A stretch of 8,258 nt of DNA. Origin: an uncultured Capnocytophaga sp. (GTDB lineage: Bacteria > Bacteroidota > Bacteroidia > Flavobacteriales > Flavobacteriaceae). Below the pieces are notes generated by a model that was not told the origin of the DNA, did no database searches, and worked only from the letters and a program-made list of their open reading frames with translations. The stretch lies in assembly GCA_905372595.1 (NCBI GenBank), contig CAJPPS010000058.1, forward strand, positions 1-8,258. The letters are read 5' to 3'. Shown here piece after piece: positions 1 through 7,315 of the stretch. The position numbers and the translations under genes are program-made. Numbering within the stretch: position 1 is the first letter of the stretch; every line of letters begins with the position of its first letter.

Positions 1-64
1 GCCTTTTTGTTGAAAATTATTTTCTATTTGTTAAAAATCTGTCTTCATATCTTTCTATTTATCT

Positions 65-80
65 TTCTAATTCATTAGAA
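65..80. repeat. 16-bp inverted repeat (possible operator)
   Basis: TTCTAAT (65-71) is followed by a 2-nt spacer and its exact reverse complement ATTAGAA (74-80). The short spacer suits binding by a dimeric regulator better than an RNA hairpin. It lies more than 100 bp upstream of the probable promoter of the PLP-enzyme gene, so it could equally belong to a gene left of the window. Chance is a real possibility in sequence this AT-rich. Confidence 0.3.
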
Positions 81-185
81 CACAATCTTTTAATTAATAT
101 TCTTACTTTCTCTCTTTTTCTTAAAAATAAAGTATTATAAACCACTCTATTTCTCTTAATGATAAGGTTATAGAAAAATAGCTTG

Positions 186-193
186 TACTTTTG
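186..193 (+). promoter_or_regulatory. Bacteroidota-type -7 promoter element for the plus-strand gene cluster
   Basis: TACTTTTG matches the Bacteroidota -7 consensus TAnnTTTG exactly. Transcription would start near position 200, leaving a leader of about 20 nt before the ATG at 220. No good -33 TTG lies at the usual distance; the nearest is TTA at 168-170 with a spacing of 15. The call rests on the -7 match and its position. Confidence 0.45.
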
Positions 194-219
194 CTCAAAA
201 ATTACTATTAAGGCTAAAA

Positions 220-1152
220 ATGTTGCCCATTCCAATCATAGAGACTCAGGAAGTTCCTATTTTATATCCTGAGGGGATTAGGCTTTATCTCAAGCGAGAA
301 GATAGAACTCATCCTCATATTTCAGGAAATAAGTATAGGAAATTAAAATACAACTTGGCAGAAGCTCTTAAAGAAGGTTACCAACGCTTAGTTACCTTTG
401 GAGGAGCCTATTCTAACCACATTGCCGCTACAGCATATGCAGGTAAGGTAATGGGAATGGAGACTATTGGAGTCATTCGTGGAGATGAATTAGCTCTTTG
501 TTTGGAAGAAAACCCAACCTTACATTTTGCTAAAGAATGTGGAATGCAGTTCCATTTCATAACACGAGAAAAATACAGAGAAAAACATACTTTAGCGTTC
601 CGAGAAGAGCTCAGAAATCTTCTAGGTGCTCATTATTATGTACCCGAAGGTGGAACAAATGCCCTAGCAATAAAAGGAACAAAGGAAATCCTAACTCCTG
701 AAGACCAAAAGTATGATTTTATCACCACAGCGGTAGGAACTGGAGGAACCATTGCAGGACTGATTCAGAGTGCTGGAAGTCATCAGAAAGTTTTAGGTTT
801 CCCTGCTCTCAAAGGTGTTTTCTTAGAAGAAGAAATTAGAAAATGGGTGCCTGATAATCAGATTTATTGGAAACTTATTCACGATTATAACCTAGGAGGA
901 TATGCAAAGGTCAATGATGAATTTATTACTTTCCTCAATGATTTCTTTACACAAACAAATATTCCTCTAGACCCCGTCTATACAGGGAAAATGATTTATG
1001 GAATTACAGACCTAATTTACAAAGGTTATTTTCCTAAGAATAGTTCTATTTTGGCTATTCACACAGGAGGATTACAAGGAATCTATGGAATGAATCAAAA
1101 ACTTAAAAATAAAGGAAAACAAATACTTGATTATGAACAAAAAATTACTTAG
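220..1152 (+). CDS. D-cysteine desulfhydrase / ACC-deaminase-family PLP-dependent enzyme
   Basis: A 310-residue cytoplasmic enzyme of the fold-type II (tryptophan synthase beta) PLP superfamily. The PLP-binding lysine is K38 in SGNKYRK, aligning with K51 of Pseudomonas ACC deaminase. S65-N66-H67 in GGAYSNH is the substrate-carboxylate/nucleophile region, and TAVGTGGTIAG (170-180) is the phosphate-binding glycine loop. VPEGGTNALAIKG (141-153) is also typical. At the two positions that distinguish ACC deaminases, E295 and L322, this protein has T255 (PVYTGK) and T282 (IHTGG). This favours D-cysteine desulfhydrase or a related D-amino acid lyase, producing pyruvate, ammonia and sulfide, over ACC deaminase. 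Exact substrate is inferred. Length is normal for the family. The ATG start follows a promoter-like element by about 27 nt. The 3' end overlaps the next gene by 20 bp, which implies cotranscription and possibly translational coupling. Confidence 0.88.
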   Translation: MLPIPIIETQEVPILYPEGIRLYLKREDRTHPHISGNKYRKLKYNLAEALKEGYQRLVTFGGAYSNHIAATAYAGKVMGMETIGVIRGDELALCLEENPTLHFAKECGMQFHFITREKYREKHTLAFREELRNLLGAHYYVPEGGTNALAIKGTKEILTPEDQKYDFITTAVGTGGTIAGLIQSAGSHQKVLGFPALKGVFLEEEIRKWVPDNQIYWKLIHDYNLGGYAKVNDEFITFLNDFFTQTNIPLDPVYTGKMIYGITDLIYKGYFPKNSSILAIHTGGLQGIYGMNQKLKNKGKQILDYEQKIT

Positions 1153-2278
1153 CCTTTTGTGCTTATTCTTTTTGGTAAGCTGTCAAGCACCTCAAAAACG
1201 TGTTTCCTCTTCACGGAAACCTATCACACCTCGTCCTCTGGATAAAGTACTAACAGAGAAGCATACGCAAACTTTTATTAACAAAGAAGTTCCCGAGACC
1301 ACAGAAGAGCTCGAAGCTACTTCGGCAGTAAAGGTAACTCCTGCGGTAATTCGTGAGTACATTGCCACCTATAAGGATATTGCAATGGTAGAGATGCAAC
1401 GGTACAATATCCCTGCTAGTATTACTCTTGCCCAAGCTATCCTTGAGAGTGGTTCTGGACAAGGAAGACTTGCGCGTCATGCCCGTAATCATTTTGGTAT
1501 CAAGTGCCATTATGGATGGGAAGGAGGGACTATCTTCCACGATGATGACGCCATAGGAGAATGTTTCCGGAAGTATGAGCACGCAGAAGCATCTTTTGAG
1601 GATCATTCTCAATTCCTTGTAAACCGTTCTCGTTATGCCTCATTATTTCAGCTCAAGCAAGGAGATTACAAAGGATGGGCTCACGGACTCAAAAAAGCTG
1701 GATATGCTACAGATCCTTCTTATGCTCAGAAGCTAATTAGTCTAATTCATAAATATGAGCTTCATCAATATGATGAGCAAGTATTAGGATACGCTTTCAA
1801 GGAAGAGAAGCCTCTCTCCCCTATTCCTAATACCCCTCCTGTAGTGGTAAGCCAAAAGAAACAGCCCACAAAAGTTATTTCTACCAAAACAAATGGTAAT
1901 AATACCCAAGAAAAGGCTGTTCCTGCAAAGGCTCCCATAGTAGCTAATACCAATAAAAAGGAAACTCTTTCTGTTAAGAAAGATAGTACAACCATAGCTC
2001 CTAAGAAGGATAGTACAACCATTGCCCCTAAGAAAGATAGTACTTCTGTAGTTCCTAAGAGTGATAAGCAACAAATAGTAAAAACTACTCCCTCAGAAGA
2101 TACTTCTTCCAAAGAGCCAATCAATATGGAGAAAATTAAGATGTATATTGTAGAAAAAGGAGATACTCTCTATGGTATCTCAAGGAGAACAGGAATCAGT
2201 GTAACTCAACTAATGAGCTTAAATAAAATGGACAATGCTAACCTAAGCCTAGGACAAATTCTTGTTATCCGTGAATAA
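1133..2278 (+). CDS. Lipoprotein glucosaminidase (GH73-type) with C-terminal LysM domain
   Basis: I prefer the ATG at 1133 (381 aa); an in-frame TTG at 1127 would only add two residues before MNKKLL. Residues 1-17 form a lipoprotein signal peptide: two lysines, a hydrophobic core, and lipobox LVSC with C17 as the lipidated cysteine. The residues after C17 (QAPQKR) lack the acidic lysine-plus-acidic export signal described for surface lipoproteins of Capnocytophaga, so a periplasm-facing location is more likely. Residues about 73-210 are a glucosaminidase domain like FlgJ; LAQAILESGSGQG contains the likely catalytic acid E105, followed by NHFGIKCHYGW and CFRKY. Residues about 225-335 are a Lys/Ser/Thr/Pro-rich, low-complexity linker containing a 9-residue tandem repeat. 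Residues 336-380 are one LysM domain (YIVEKGDTLYGISRRTG), which binds peptidoglycan. The expected role is cleavage of N-acetylglucosamine linkages in glycan strands during wall growth or cell separation. It overlaps the upstream PLP-enzyme gene by 20 bp. Confidence 0.9.
   Translation: MNKKLLSLLCLFFLVSCQAPQKRVSSSRKPITPRPLDKVLTEKHTQTFINKEVPETTEELEATSAVKVTPAVIREYIATYKDIAMVEMQRYNIPASITLAQAILESGSGQGRLARHARNHFGIKCHYGWEGGTIFHDDDAIGECFRKYEHAEASFEDHSQFLVNRSRYASLFQLKQGDYKGWAHGLKKAGYATDPSYAQKLISLIHKYELHQYDEQVLGYAFKEEKPLSPIPNTPPVVVSQKKQPTKVISTKTNGNNTQEKAVPAKAPIVANTNKKETLSVKKDSTTIAPKKDSTTIAPKKDSTSVVPKSDKQQIVKTTPSEDTSSKEPINMEKIKMYIVEKGDTLYGISRRTGISVTQLMSLNKMDNANLSLGQILVIRE
1976..2056 (+). repeat. 27-bp in-frame tandem repeat, three copies, in the glucosaminidase linker
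   Basis: Three consecutive 27-bp units begin at 1976, 2003 and 2030. They encode KKDSTTIAP, KKDSTTIAP and KKDSTSVVP. The first two units differ at only a few bases, mostly silent; the third has diverged in its second half. The unit length is a multiple of three, so gain or loss of copies would change linker length without shifting the frame. The repeat lies between the catalytic and LysM domains. Confidence 0.9.
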
Positions 2279-2309
2279 TATCACCTATAAATAGTTATAT
2301 TTCAGTAGT

Positions 2310-3326
2310 ATGTGGAGAAATCTTACTTTTATTCAAAAATTTTTTTTCATAATCAATCTGGGAGTAGGCTTAACTTTGCTTTTTGCTTACCTACTCCCTT
2401 TTATTCCTCCTAAGTATTTTGAATATGCTACCTTGAGTGTTTTTACTCCACTATTACTGATTATTAATATATTTTTTATCTTTTTATGGATATTGCTACG
2501 AAAATGGAACTTTATTTTTTCTTCAGTTCTATTTTTAGTAGGATTACCTTTTATTCATCGGTTTATACAATTCTCTGGGGGAACTCCAGAGCAAGGACAG
2601 CTGAGCTTAATGAGCTTTAATGTCCGATTAATGAATCATTATCAATGGAGTAAGGATACAACTCTTCGTGAAAAAATTATTGATTTTCTCAAGGAAGAAC
2701 ATCCTCATATTGTTGCTTTACAGGAATTCTATAAGAAAGAAAGTGAAAGCTTCCCTTTTTATAAATATAAAAAATTTATCTACAAAAATAATACCGATAA
2801 AATAGGACAGGCTATCCTTAGTGATTACCCTATTATAGGAAGCGGTTCCTTGGATTTTCCTCATACAGGTAATAATGGTATCTTTGCTGATATTATTGTA
2901 GGACGTGATACTCTGCGTCTTTATAGCCTACATTTTGAATCATTTCATATTGATGATACCGAATTTACTCAGGAAAATTCTCGCAAAATACTCCTGAGCT
3001 TACATAAACGATTTGCTATCCAACAGTCTCAGGTAGAACTTTTCAGTAAGCACGCTTCTGGTTGTCCCTATCCTATTATTGTATGTGGGGATTTTAACAA
3101 CACTGCCTTCTCTTATCTTTATCAGAAAATACAAGATCAAGGGCTTATCGACAGCTTCCAAGAATGTGGTAGTGGATTTGGTAAGACTTATAATTTTCCT
3201 TATTTTCCTTTCCGTATTGATTATATTTTTGCAGACCCTTATTTTAAAATTACTTCTCACAAAGTATATAATCATATTAATTACTCTGATCACTTTCCCT
3301 TAAAAGCTACTATGGGATTAAGATAA
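2310..3326 (+). CDS. Membrane-anchored endonuclease/exonuclease/phosphatase-family protein
   Basis: A 338-residue protein. Residues about 8-88 are very hydrophobic and look like three membrane-spanning helices (roughly 10-32, 38-62, 66-88), separated by short loops. Residues 98-338 form a DNase I-like metal-dependent phosphoesterase domain. Its hallmark residues are in order: N104 in MSFNVR, E139 in ALQEF, H208 in LYSLHFE, D261 and N263 in CGDFNN, D304 in RIDYIF, and D327-H328 in YSDHFPL. All catalytic positions appear present, so it should be active. The fold cleaves phosphodiester or phosphomonoester bonds in nucleic acids, phospholipids or inositol phosphates; the substrate here cannot be read from the sequence. 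The membrane anchor makes a lipid or extracytoplasmic substrate worth considering. It starts 31 bp after the glucosaminidase gene with no promoter or terminator between them, so it is probably in the same operon. Confidence 0.88.
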   Translation: MWRNLTFIQKFFFIINLGVGLTLLFAYLLPFIPPKYFEYATLSVFTPLLLIINIFFIFLWILLRKWNFIFSSVLFLVGLPFIHRFIQFSGGTPEQGQLSLMSFNVRLMNHYQWSKDTTLREKIIDFLKEEHPHIVALQEFYKKESESFPFYKYKKFIYKNNTDKIGQAILSDYPIIGSGSLDFPHTGNNGIFADIIVGRDTLRLYSLHFESFHIDDTEFTQENSRKILLSLHKRFAIQQSQVELFSKHASGCPYPIIVCGDFNNTAFSYLYQKIQDQGLIDSFQECGSGFGKTYNFPYFPFRIDYIFADPYFKITSHKVYNHINYSDHFPLKATMGLR

Positions 3327-3337
3327 TTAAGAATAAA

Positions 3338-3355
3338 GTTTAGCTCCTTCTAAAC
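3338..3355 (+). other. Small hairpin downstream of the phosphoesterase gene
   Basis: GTTTAG (3338-3343) and CTAAAC (3350-3355) form a perfect 6-bp stem around a 6-nt loop, 11 bp after the stop codon. No T tract follows, so it is a poor intrinsic terminator. It could slow 3' decay or partly attenuate transcription into the PBP gene, or it could be chance. Confidence 0.3.
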
Positions 3356-3401
3356 AAATCATAAATTCACAGCAAAAAAGTGATATTTACAAATAATATT
3401 G

Positions 3402-3409
3402 TATTTTTG
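3402..3409 (+). promoter_or_regulatory. Bacteroidota-type -7 promoter element for the PBP gene
   Basis: TATTTTTG matches TAnnTTTG exactly and lies 33 bp before the ATG at 3443, giving a short leader of roughly 25-30 nt. At the expected -33 position, 19 bp upstream, there is GTG (3380-3382) in place of the consensus TTG. Together with the 116-bp gap, this suggests the PBP gene can be transcribed independently of the upstream cluster. Confidence 0.5.
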
Positions 3410-3442
3410 CCAAGAATTTGGAAGTTCTAATAGAATAAAGAA

Positions 3443-5764
3443 ATGACGACAAAGAAAACAAGAGAAAAAGCCACTTTTTTCACCCGTAAAAGGCTTTTAA
3501 AATATTTCTGGGGAAGTATTCTGGCAGGAATAGGCTCAGTAATTTTTATCTTCTTTTTAGCTTCATTAGGCGTTTTTGGAGAAATGCCTGATTTTGAGAG
3601 TTTGGAAAACCCTGAGACAAACTTAGCTACTGAAATTATCTCAGCAGATGGTAAAGTTCTTGGAAAGTTCTATTTCAATGATAACCGTACAGCAGTTACT
3701 TATAAGGAGTTACCTGAACACCTGGTGAATGCTCTTATCGCTACTGAGGATGAGCGTTTTGAAAAGCATTCCGGAATTGATGGGCGCGGAACACTGCGTG
3801 CTTTTGTATTCTTGGGTAAGCGTGGAGGTGCCTCTACCATTACTCAACAGCTTGCTAAGCTCCTTTTCCATCGTGAAGGTTCTAAAAAAGTTAGCAAACG
3901 TTATGTACAAAAAATAAAAGAATGGATTATTGCCATTCGATTAGAAAGACAATACACTAAGAAGGAAATCCTTACAATGTATTTTAACCAATATGACTTT
4001 GGAAATAATGCAGATGGAATCCGTTCTGCTGCTCGTATCTATTTCGGAAAAGAACCTAAAAACCTAAAAATAGAGGAAGGAGCTACTCTTGTGGGAATGT
4101 TCAAGAATTCTTCCTTATATAATCCTCGTACGAACCCTCAAGGAGTAACCAACCGTCGTAATGTGGTGCTTGCACAAATGGAAAAAAACCACTACCTAAC
4201 CACTAAGGAAAAAGATTCTCTACAACAACTCCCTTTGGTGCTAAACTTTAATCCTGAAGGTCATAATGAAGGTATTGCAACTTATTTTAGGGAACATCTA
4301 CGCTCTTTTATGAAAGATTGGACAGAGAAAAACCCTAAACCTGATGGTTCCAAATACGATATCTATTCTGATGGATTAAAAATATATACAACTATCGATT
4401 CTCGATTACAATCTATCGCTGAAGAAGCTGTACAAAAGCATATGAAAAACCTACAAAAGGCTTTTTTCAACGAAAATAATCCCAAAAAGAATAAAAATTT
4501 TCCTTTTGTAAATCTTTCTCAAGAAGAAGTGAACCGTATTATGGAACGGGCTATAAAAAATTCTGACCGATGGTATCATCTTAAGCAATTAGGACGTTCT
4601 GAAAAGGAAATTCGTGCATCTTTTGAGGAAAAAGTCCCTATACAAGTTTTCTCTTGGAAAGGAACGATAGATACAATTATGACACCTATGGATTCTATTC
4701 GTTACTATAAAGCTTTCTTGCGAGCTGCCACTCTTTCTATGGAACCTCAAACGGGGCATATCAAGGCTTGGGTAGGAGGTATTGATTACCGTAATTTTAA
4801 GTATGATCAGGTAGCGCAAGGAGCCAGACAAGTGGGTTCTGCATTTAAGCCCTTTGTATATACAGCTGCCATTGACCAATTACATTACACCCCTTGTGAT
4901 CAACTTCCTGATGTGAAAACTTGTATTGAGGCAAACAAATATGGAAATGGAAAAGAATGGTGCCCCCATAATGCTGATGGCAAGTTCTCTGGTAGAATGA
5001 TGACCCTTAAGGCTGCACTGGCAAACTCTATCAATTCTATTACCGCAAACCTAATGGATAAGGTAGGACCTGTCCCTGTAGTGAAACTCGTAAAGAAACT
5101 AGGTGTTACTGCTGAAATTCCGGAGCTTCCTTCGATCGCTTTAGGCTCTGCTGATATCTCCTTACTAGAAATGGTGGGTGCTTATGGTGTATTTGCTAAT
5201 GATGGTATCTATGTGAAACCTATTATAGTAACCAGAATTGAGGACAGAAATGGACGTGTTCTTTTTGAATACACTCCCGAAACTCACGATGTAGTAAGTG
5301 AAGATGTCGCCAGAACAGTAATTAATCTTATGGAGGGAGTTACTCAATCAGGTTCTGGAGTACGCTTACGCACAAAAGGTGCTGATTCCTATAATGCAGT
5401 ATATAAGAATGTTATTACAGGCTATCCGTATGCTTTCACTAATGCTATAGCAGGGAAAACAGGAACTACTCAAAACCAATCTGATGGCTGGTTTATGGGG
5501 ATGGTTCCCAACCTAGTTACAGGAGTGTGGGTAGGTGCCGAAGACAGAGCTGTACATTTCAGAGGACTACAACTTGGACAAGGAGCAACAATGGCCTTAC
5601 CTATCTGGGGATATTATATGAAAAAAGGATATGAAAATAAGGACTTAGGTATTTCAAAAGATGCCTTTGCAAAACCTAAGGGAGAGAATTATTCCTTAAA
5701 TTGCCAAGGAAATGACCCTGTTGAATCCTCTGGAGGAGACTCAGAAGTAATAATTGATTTCTAA
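3443..5764 (+). CDS. mrcA: Class A penicillin-binding protein (bifunctional transglycosylase/transpeptidase, PBP1A type)
   Basis: A 773-residue inner-membrane enzyme that polymerises lipid II into glycan strands and cross-links the stem peptides. A basic cytoplasmic N-terminus (1-20) leads into one membrane helix (about 22-44). The GT51 glycosyltransferase domain covers about 62-250: EDERFEKHSGID contains catalytic E102, GASTITQQLAK spans 129-139, KIKEW contains the second conserved glutamate E160, and MYFNQYDFGNNADGI follows. The transpeptidase domain covers about 425-725: S466 and K469 in GSAFK are the acyl-enzyme nucleophile and its partner, S529-I-N531 is the SxN motif, and K672-TGT is the KTGT motif. 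All catalytic residues are present. Residues about 330-425 are a charged linker between the domains. The start is supported by the upstream promoter element and the membrane helix placement. The symbol mrcA is by family analogy; ponA or pbp1A are equivalents. Transcription ends at the hairpin just downstream. Confidence 0.95.
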   Translation: MTTKKTREKATFFTRKRLLKYFWGSILAGIGSVIFIFFLASLGVFGEMPDFESLENPETNLATEIISADGKVLGKFYFNDNRTAVTYKELPEHLVNALIATEDERFEKHSGIDGRGTLRAFVFLGKRGGASTITQQLAKLLFHREGSKKVSKRYVQKIKEWIIAIRLERQYTKKEILTMYFNQYDFGNNADGIRSAARIYFGKEPKNLKIEEGATLVGMFKNSSLYNPRTNPQGVTNRRNVVLAQMEKNHYLTTKEKDSLQQLPLVLNFNPEGHNEGIATYFREHLRSFMKDWTEKNPKPDGSKYDIYSDGLKIYTTIDSRLQSIAEEAVQKHMKNLQKAFFNENNPKKNKNFPFVNLSQEEVNRIMERAIKNSDRWYHLKQLGRSEKEIRASFEEKVPIQVFSWKGTIDTIMTPMDSIRYYKAFLRAATLSMEPQTGHIKAWVGGIDYRNFKYDQVAQGARQVGSAFKPFVYTAAIDQLHYTPCDQLPDVKTCIEANKYGNGKEWCPHNADGKFSGRMMTLKAALANSINSITANLMDKVGPVPVVKLVKKLGVTAEIPELPSIALGSADISLLEMVGAYGVFANDGIYVKPIIVTRIEDRNGRVLFEYTPETHDVVSEDVARTVINLMEGVTQSGSGVRLRTKGADSYNAVYKNVITGYPYAFTNAIAGKTGTTQNQSDGWFMGMVPNLVTGVWVGAEDRAVHFRGLQLGQGATMALPIWGYYMKKGYENKDLGISKDAFAKPKGENYSLNCQGNDPVESSGGDSEVIIDF

Positions 5765-5771
5765 AATGATA

Positions 5772-5804
5772 AAAAAACCTTTGTAAATTCTACAGAGGTT
5801 TTTT
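5772..5804. terminator. Bidirectional intrinsic terminator between convergent genes
   Basis: Arms 5772-5785 and 5791-5804 form a 14-bp stem with one T-G wobble and a 5-nt loop (AATTC). The core pairs CCTTTGTA with TACAGAGG. The right arm ends in six T residues on the plus strand, and the left side starts with seven A residues, giving a T tract on the minus strand. It lies between the PBP stop (5764) and the end of the minus-strand oxidoreductase (5807), so it can terminate both. Confidence 0.88.
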
Positions 5805-5806
5805 AT

Positions 5807-7300
5807 TTATCCTATATCCTTAATTTTTCTTCTAAGTAATGTACTACAAGTAACCACCGCTCCTATAACAACTCCTAGAAGTCCGTGCATATTTACAGAC
5901 TGTCCTGTTAGGTATAGGTTTGGAATATGTGTTTGTGGCATAATACGTGTATGAGATACCTTATCACTACTTTTCTGGTAGCCATATACAGCTCCAGTAG
6001 GATTCCCTATATAATCTCTATAAGTTAAGGGAGTTGCTGTATACATTGCCAATATATTACCTTTCAATTGGGGATAACGGTGGTATAAAAGGGAGAGTAA
6101 TTCCTGTACTTTCTTATTCTTGAAATGAGTATAGTCTTGAGACCTCTCATCAGGTTCTCCTACAGTATTAAAAGTATTTTCCCATTCTCTCACCTGATTA
6201 TAGTCCATATAAGCCATAATCGTCATATTATCTGTATAAATTCCCTTCTTAGGAGGGTTCATAGAAAGCATATAGGAAGTAAAATTCTCTTCTGGAATCC
6301 CAGCATCTCTCCATACCTGCTCAGAGCTTTTGAACCAATAGAGATTATAAGGCTGATAAGGAATGCTATCAGGCTTAAGAACTAAGTGTAAAGAAAAAAC
6401 ACCTCTTGTTGGGGTTAGTGTTTCTATACGTTTATAATAAGAAGGTTTAAAGTGTTCCTTTCCTACAATTTGAAGTAACTGCTTAATGTCTATATCCGAT
6501 ATAAAATCCGTAGCAACAATTTTTTTATATTGTGATGTAATTACAGAATATATATGTTCCTCTCGAATTTCAAAGGCAAGAGCCTGATGCTCTCTAAAAA
6601 GAGTTACACCAAGAGCTTGTAATTGTTCCAATAATAAATGTGTAATCTGAGAACCTCCCTTTTTGAGTCGCCAGGCACTTTCCATATAGGAGCTAACTGA
6701 AAGAGCGTGTAGGTACAAAGGTGTATGAGACGTAGCTCCTCCATATAAAAAATTATTTCCTACAAGAACCGATTGAAGAAGAGTATCTGAAGTAATCTCA
6801 TTAAGATATTCCTTCAAATTAAGAGATAGAGTATGCATATCATACCTTATCCCATTACGAAATCTATACAATGGAAAACTATCACATAATTCTTGTAATC
6901 TAATTATATAGCGACTAAGAGCAACCTCTTCTCTAGGAAAAAAAGGTAATAATTGCCTGATAAAGTTCTCCCCCCCTTGTGCGTGAGGGTAATAAATAGG
7001 TTCTGTCCCAAAGGTAACATAATCATACCCATTAATAGGCATACGTTCTAAGTCCAGACGTGAAGCAATACCTGCATAAGAAAAGTACTCATAAAGAGCC
7101 TGTCCTTTTGCCAAACCTCCTAAATAATGTACTCCCGTATCAAAAAGAATAGAATTGCGAGAAAATGTCTGTAAGTTCCCTCCAAATTGACTATTTTTTT
7201 CTATGACAGCTACTTTTTTCCCTTCTTTAGCAAGAATAAGAGCCGAAAAAAGTCCTCCCAAACCACTTCCTATGATAGCTACATCGTATTTCTGAGGCAT
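5807..7300 (-). CDS. CrtISO/phytoene-desaturase-like NAD(P)/FAD-dependent oxidoreductase
   Basis: A 497-residue flavoprotein of the amine-oxidase/phytoene-desaturase superfamily. The N-terminal Rossmann motif is GSGLGG (11-16) with hydrophobic beta strands on each side and E34 at the end of the second strand, positioned to bind the FAD ribose. FDTGVHYLGG (53-62) resembles the sequence seen in carotenoid isomerase (CrtISO) and retinol saturase relatives more than classical CrtI. The C-terminal FAD-contacting segment is LYLTGQSVNMHGLLG (462-476), followed by a hydrophobic stretch to about 485. The protein is full length. Relatives oxidise, reduce or isomerise conjugated double bonds in carotenoids or retinoids, but many bacterial members have no known substrate. 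No phytoene synthase, cyclase or aryl-polyene gene is in the window, so a pigment role is only inferred. It begins 15 bp after the GntR regulator gene and is almost certainly cotranscribed with it. Confidence 0.87.
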   Translation of the reverse strand: MPQKYDVAIIGSGLGGLFSALILAKEGKKVAVIEKNSQFGGNLQTFSRNSILFDTGVHYLGGLAKGQALYEYFSYAGIASRLDLERMPINGYDYVTFGTEPIYYPHAQGGENFIRQLLPFFPREEVALSRYIIRLQELCDSFPLYRFRNGIRYDMHTLSLNLKEYLNEITSDTLLQSVLVGNNFLYGGATSHTPLYLHALSVSSYMESAWRLKKGGSQITHLLLEQLQALGVTLFREHQALAFEIREEHIYSVITSQYKKIVATDFISDIDIKQLLQIVGKEHFKPSYYKRIETLTPTRGVFSLHLVLKPDSIPYQPYNLYWFKSSEQVWRDAGIPEENFTSYMLSMNPPKKGIYTDNMTIMAYMDYNQVREWENTFNTVGEPDERSQDYTHFKNKKVQELLSLLYHRYPQLKGNILAMYTATPLTYRDYIGNPTGAVYGYQKSSDKVSHTRIMPQTHIPNLYLTGQSVNMHGLLGVVIGAVVTCSTLLRRKIKDIG

Positions 7301-7315
7301 TTAAAAACAATAAGT

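Larger units (their letters stand above)
1..219. other. AT-rich intergenic region upstream of the PLP-enzyme gene
   Basis: No convincing coding sequence is visible. The plus strand is strongly T/C-rich over about the first 120 bases. It contains a 16-bp perfect palindrome at 65-80 and two copies of TCTTTCTA at 50-57 and 62-69, which are probably just low complexity. The 3' end carries the promoter-like element listed separately. Any upstream gene must end or begin outside the window. Confidence 0.7.

Noticed and set aside
50..69. Two copies of TCTTTCTA at a 12-nt interval
   Set aside because: Only two short low-complexity copies in a pyrimidine-rich stretch; not a CRISPR or iteron array.
1127..1132. 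TTG start two codons before the glucosaminidase ATG
   Set aside because: The ATG at 1133 gives a standard lipoprotein signal peptide beginning MNKK, so the rarer TTG start is unnecessary.
1250..2124. Minus-strand open frames of about 96-120 codons opposite the glucosaminidase gene
   Set aside because: They lie antisense to a clearly real gene with intact domains; their products show low-complexity or no family features, partly because they read the tandem repeat backwards.
3000..3303. Open frames on both strands inside the phosphoesterase gene
   Set aside because: They overlap the catalytic domain in other frames and encode only hydrophobic or unremarkable sequence arising from AT-rich DNA.
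3710..5347. Several short open frames inside the PBP gene
   Set aside because: All are contained within a full-length gene with every catalytic motif in place; none has a promoter, binding site or recognisable domain.
6125..6385. Plus-strand open frame of 86 codons antisense to the oxidoreductase
   Set aside because: It is antisense to a conserved flavoprotein gene and has no domain signature.
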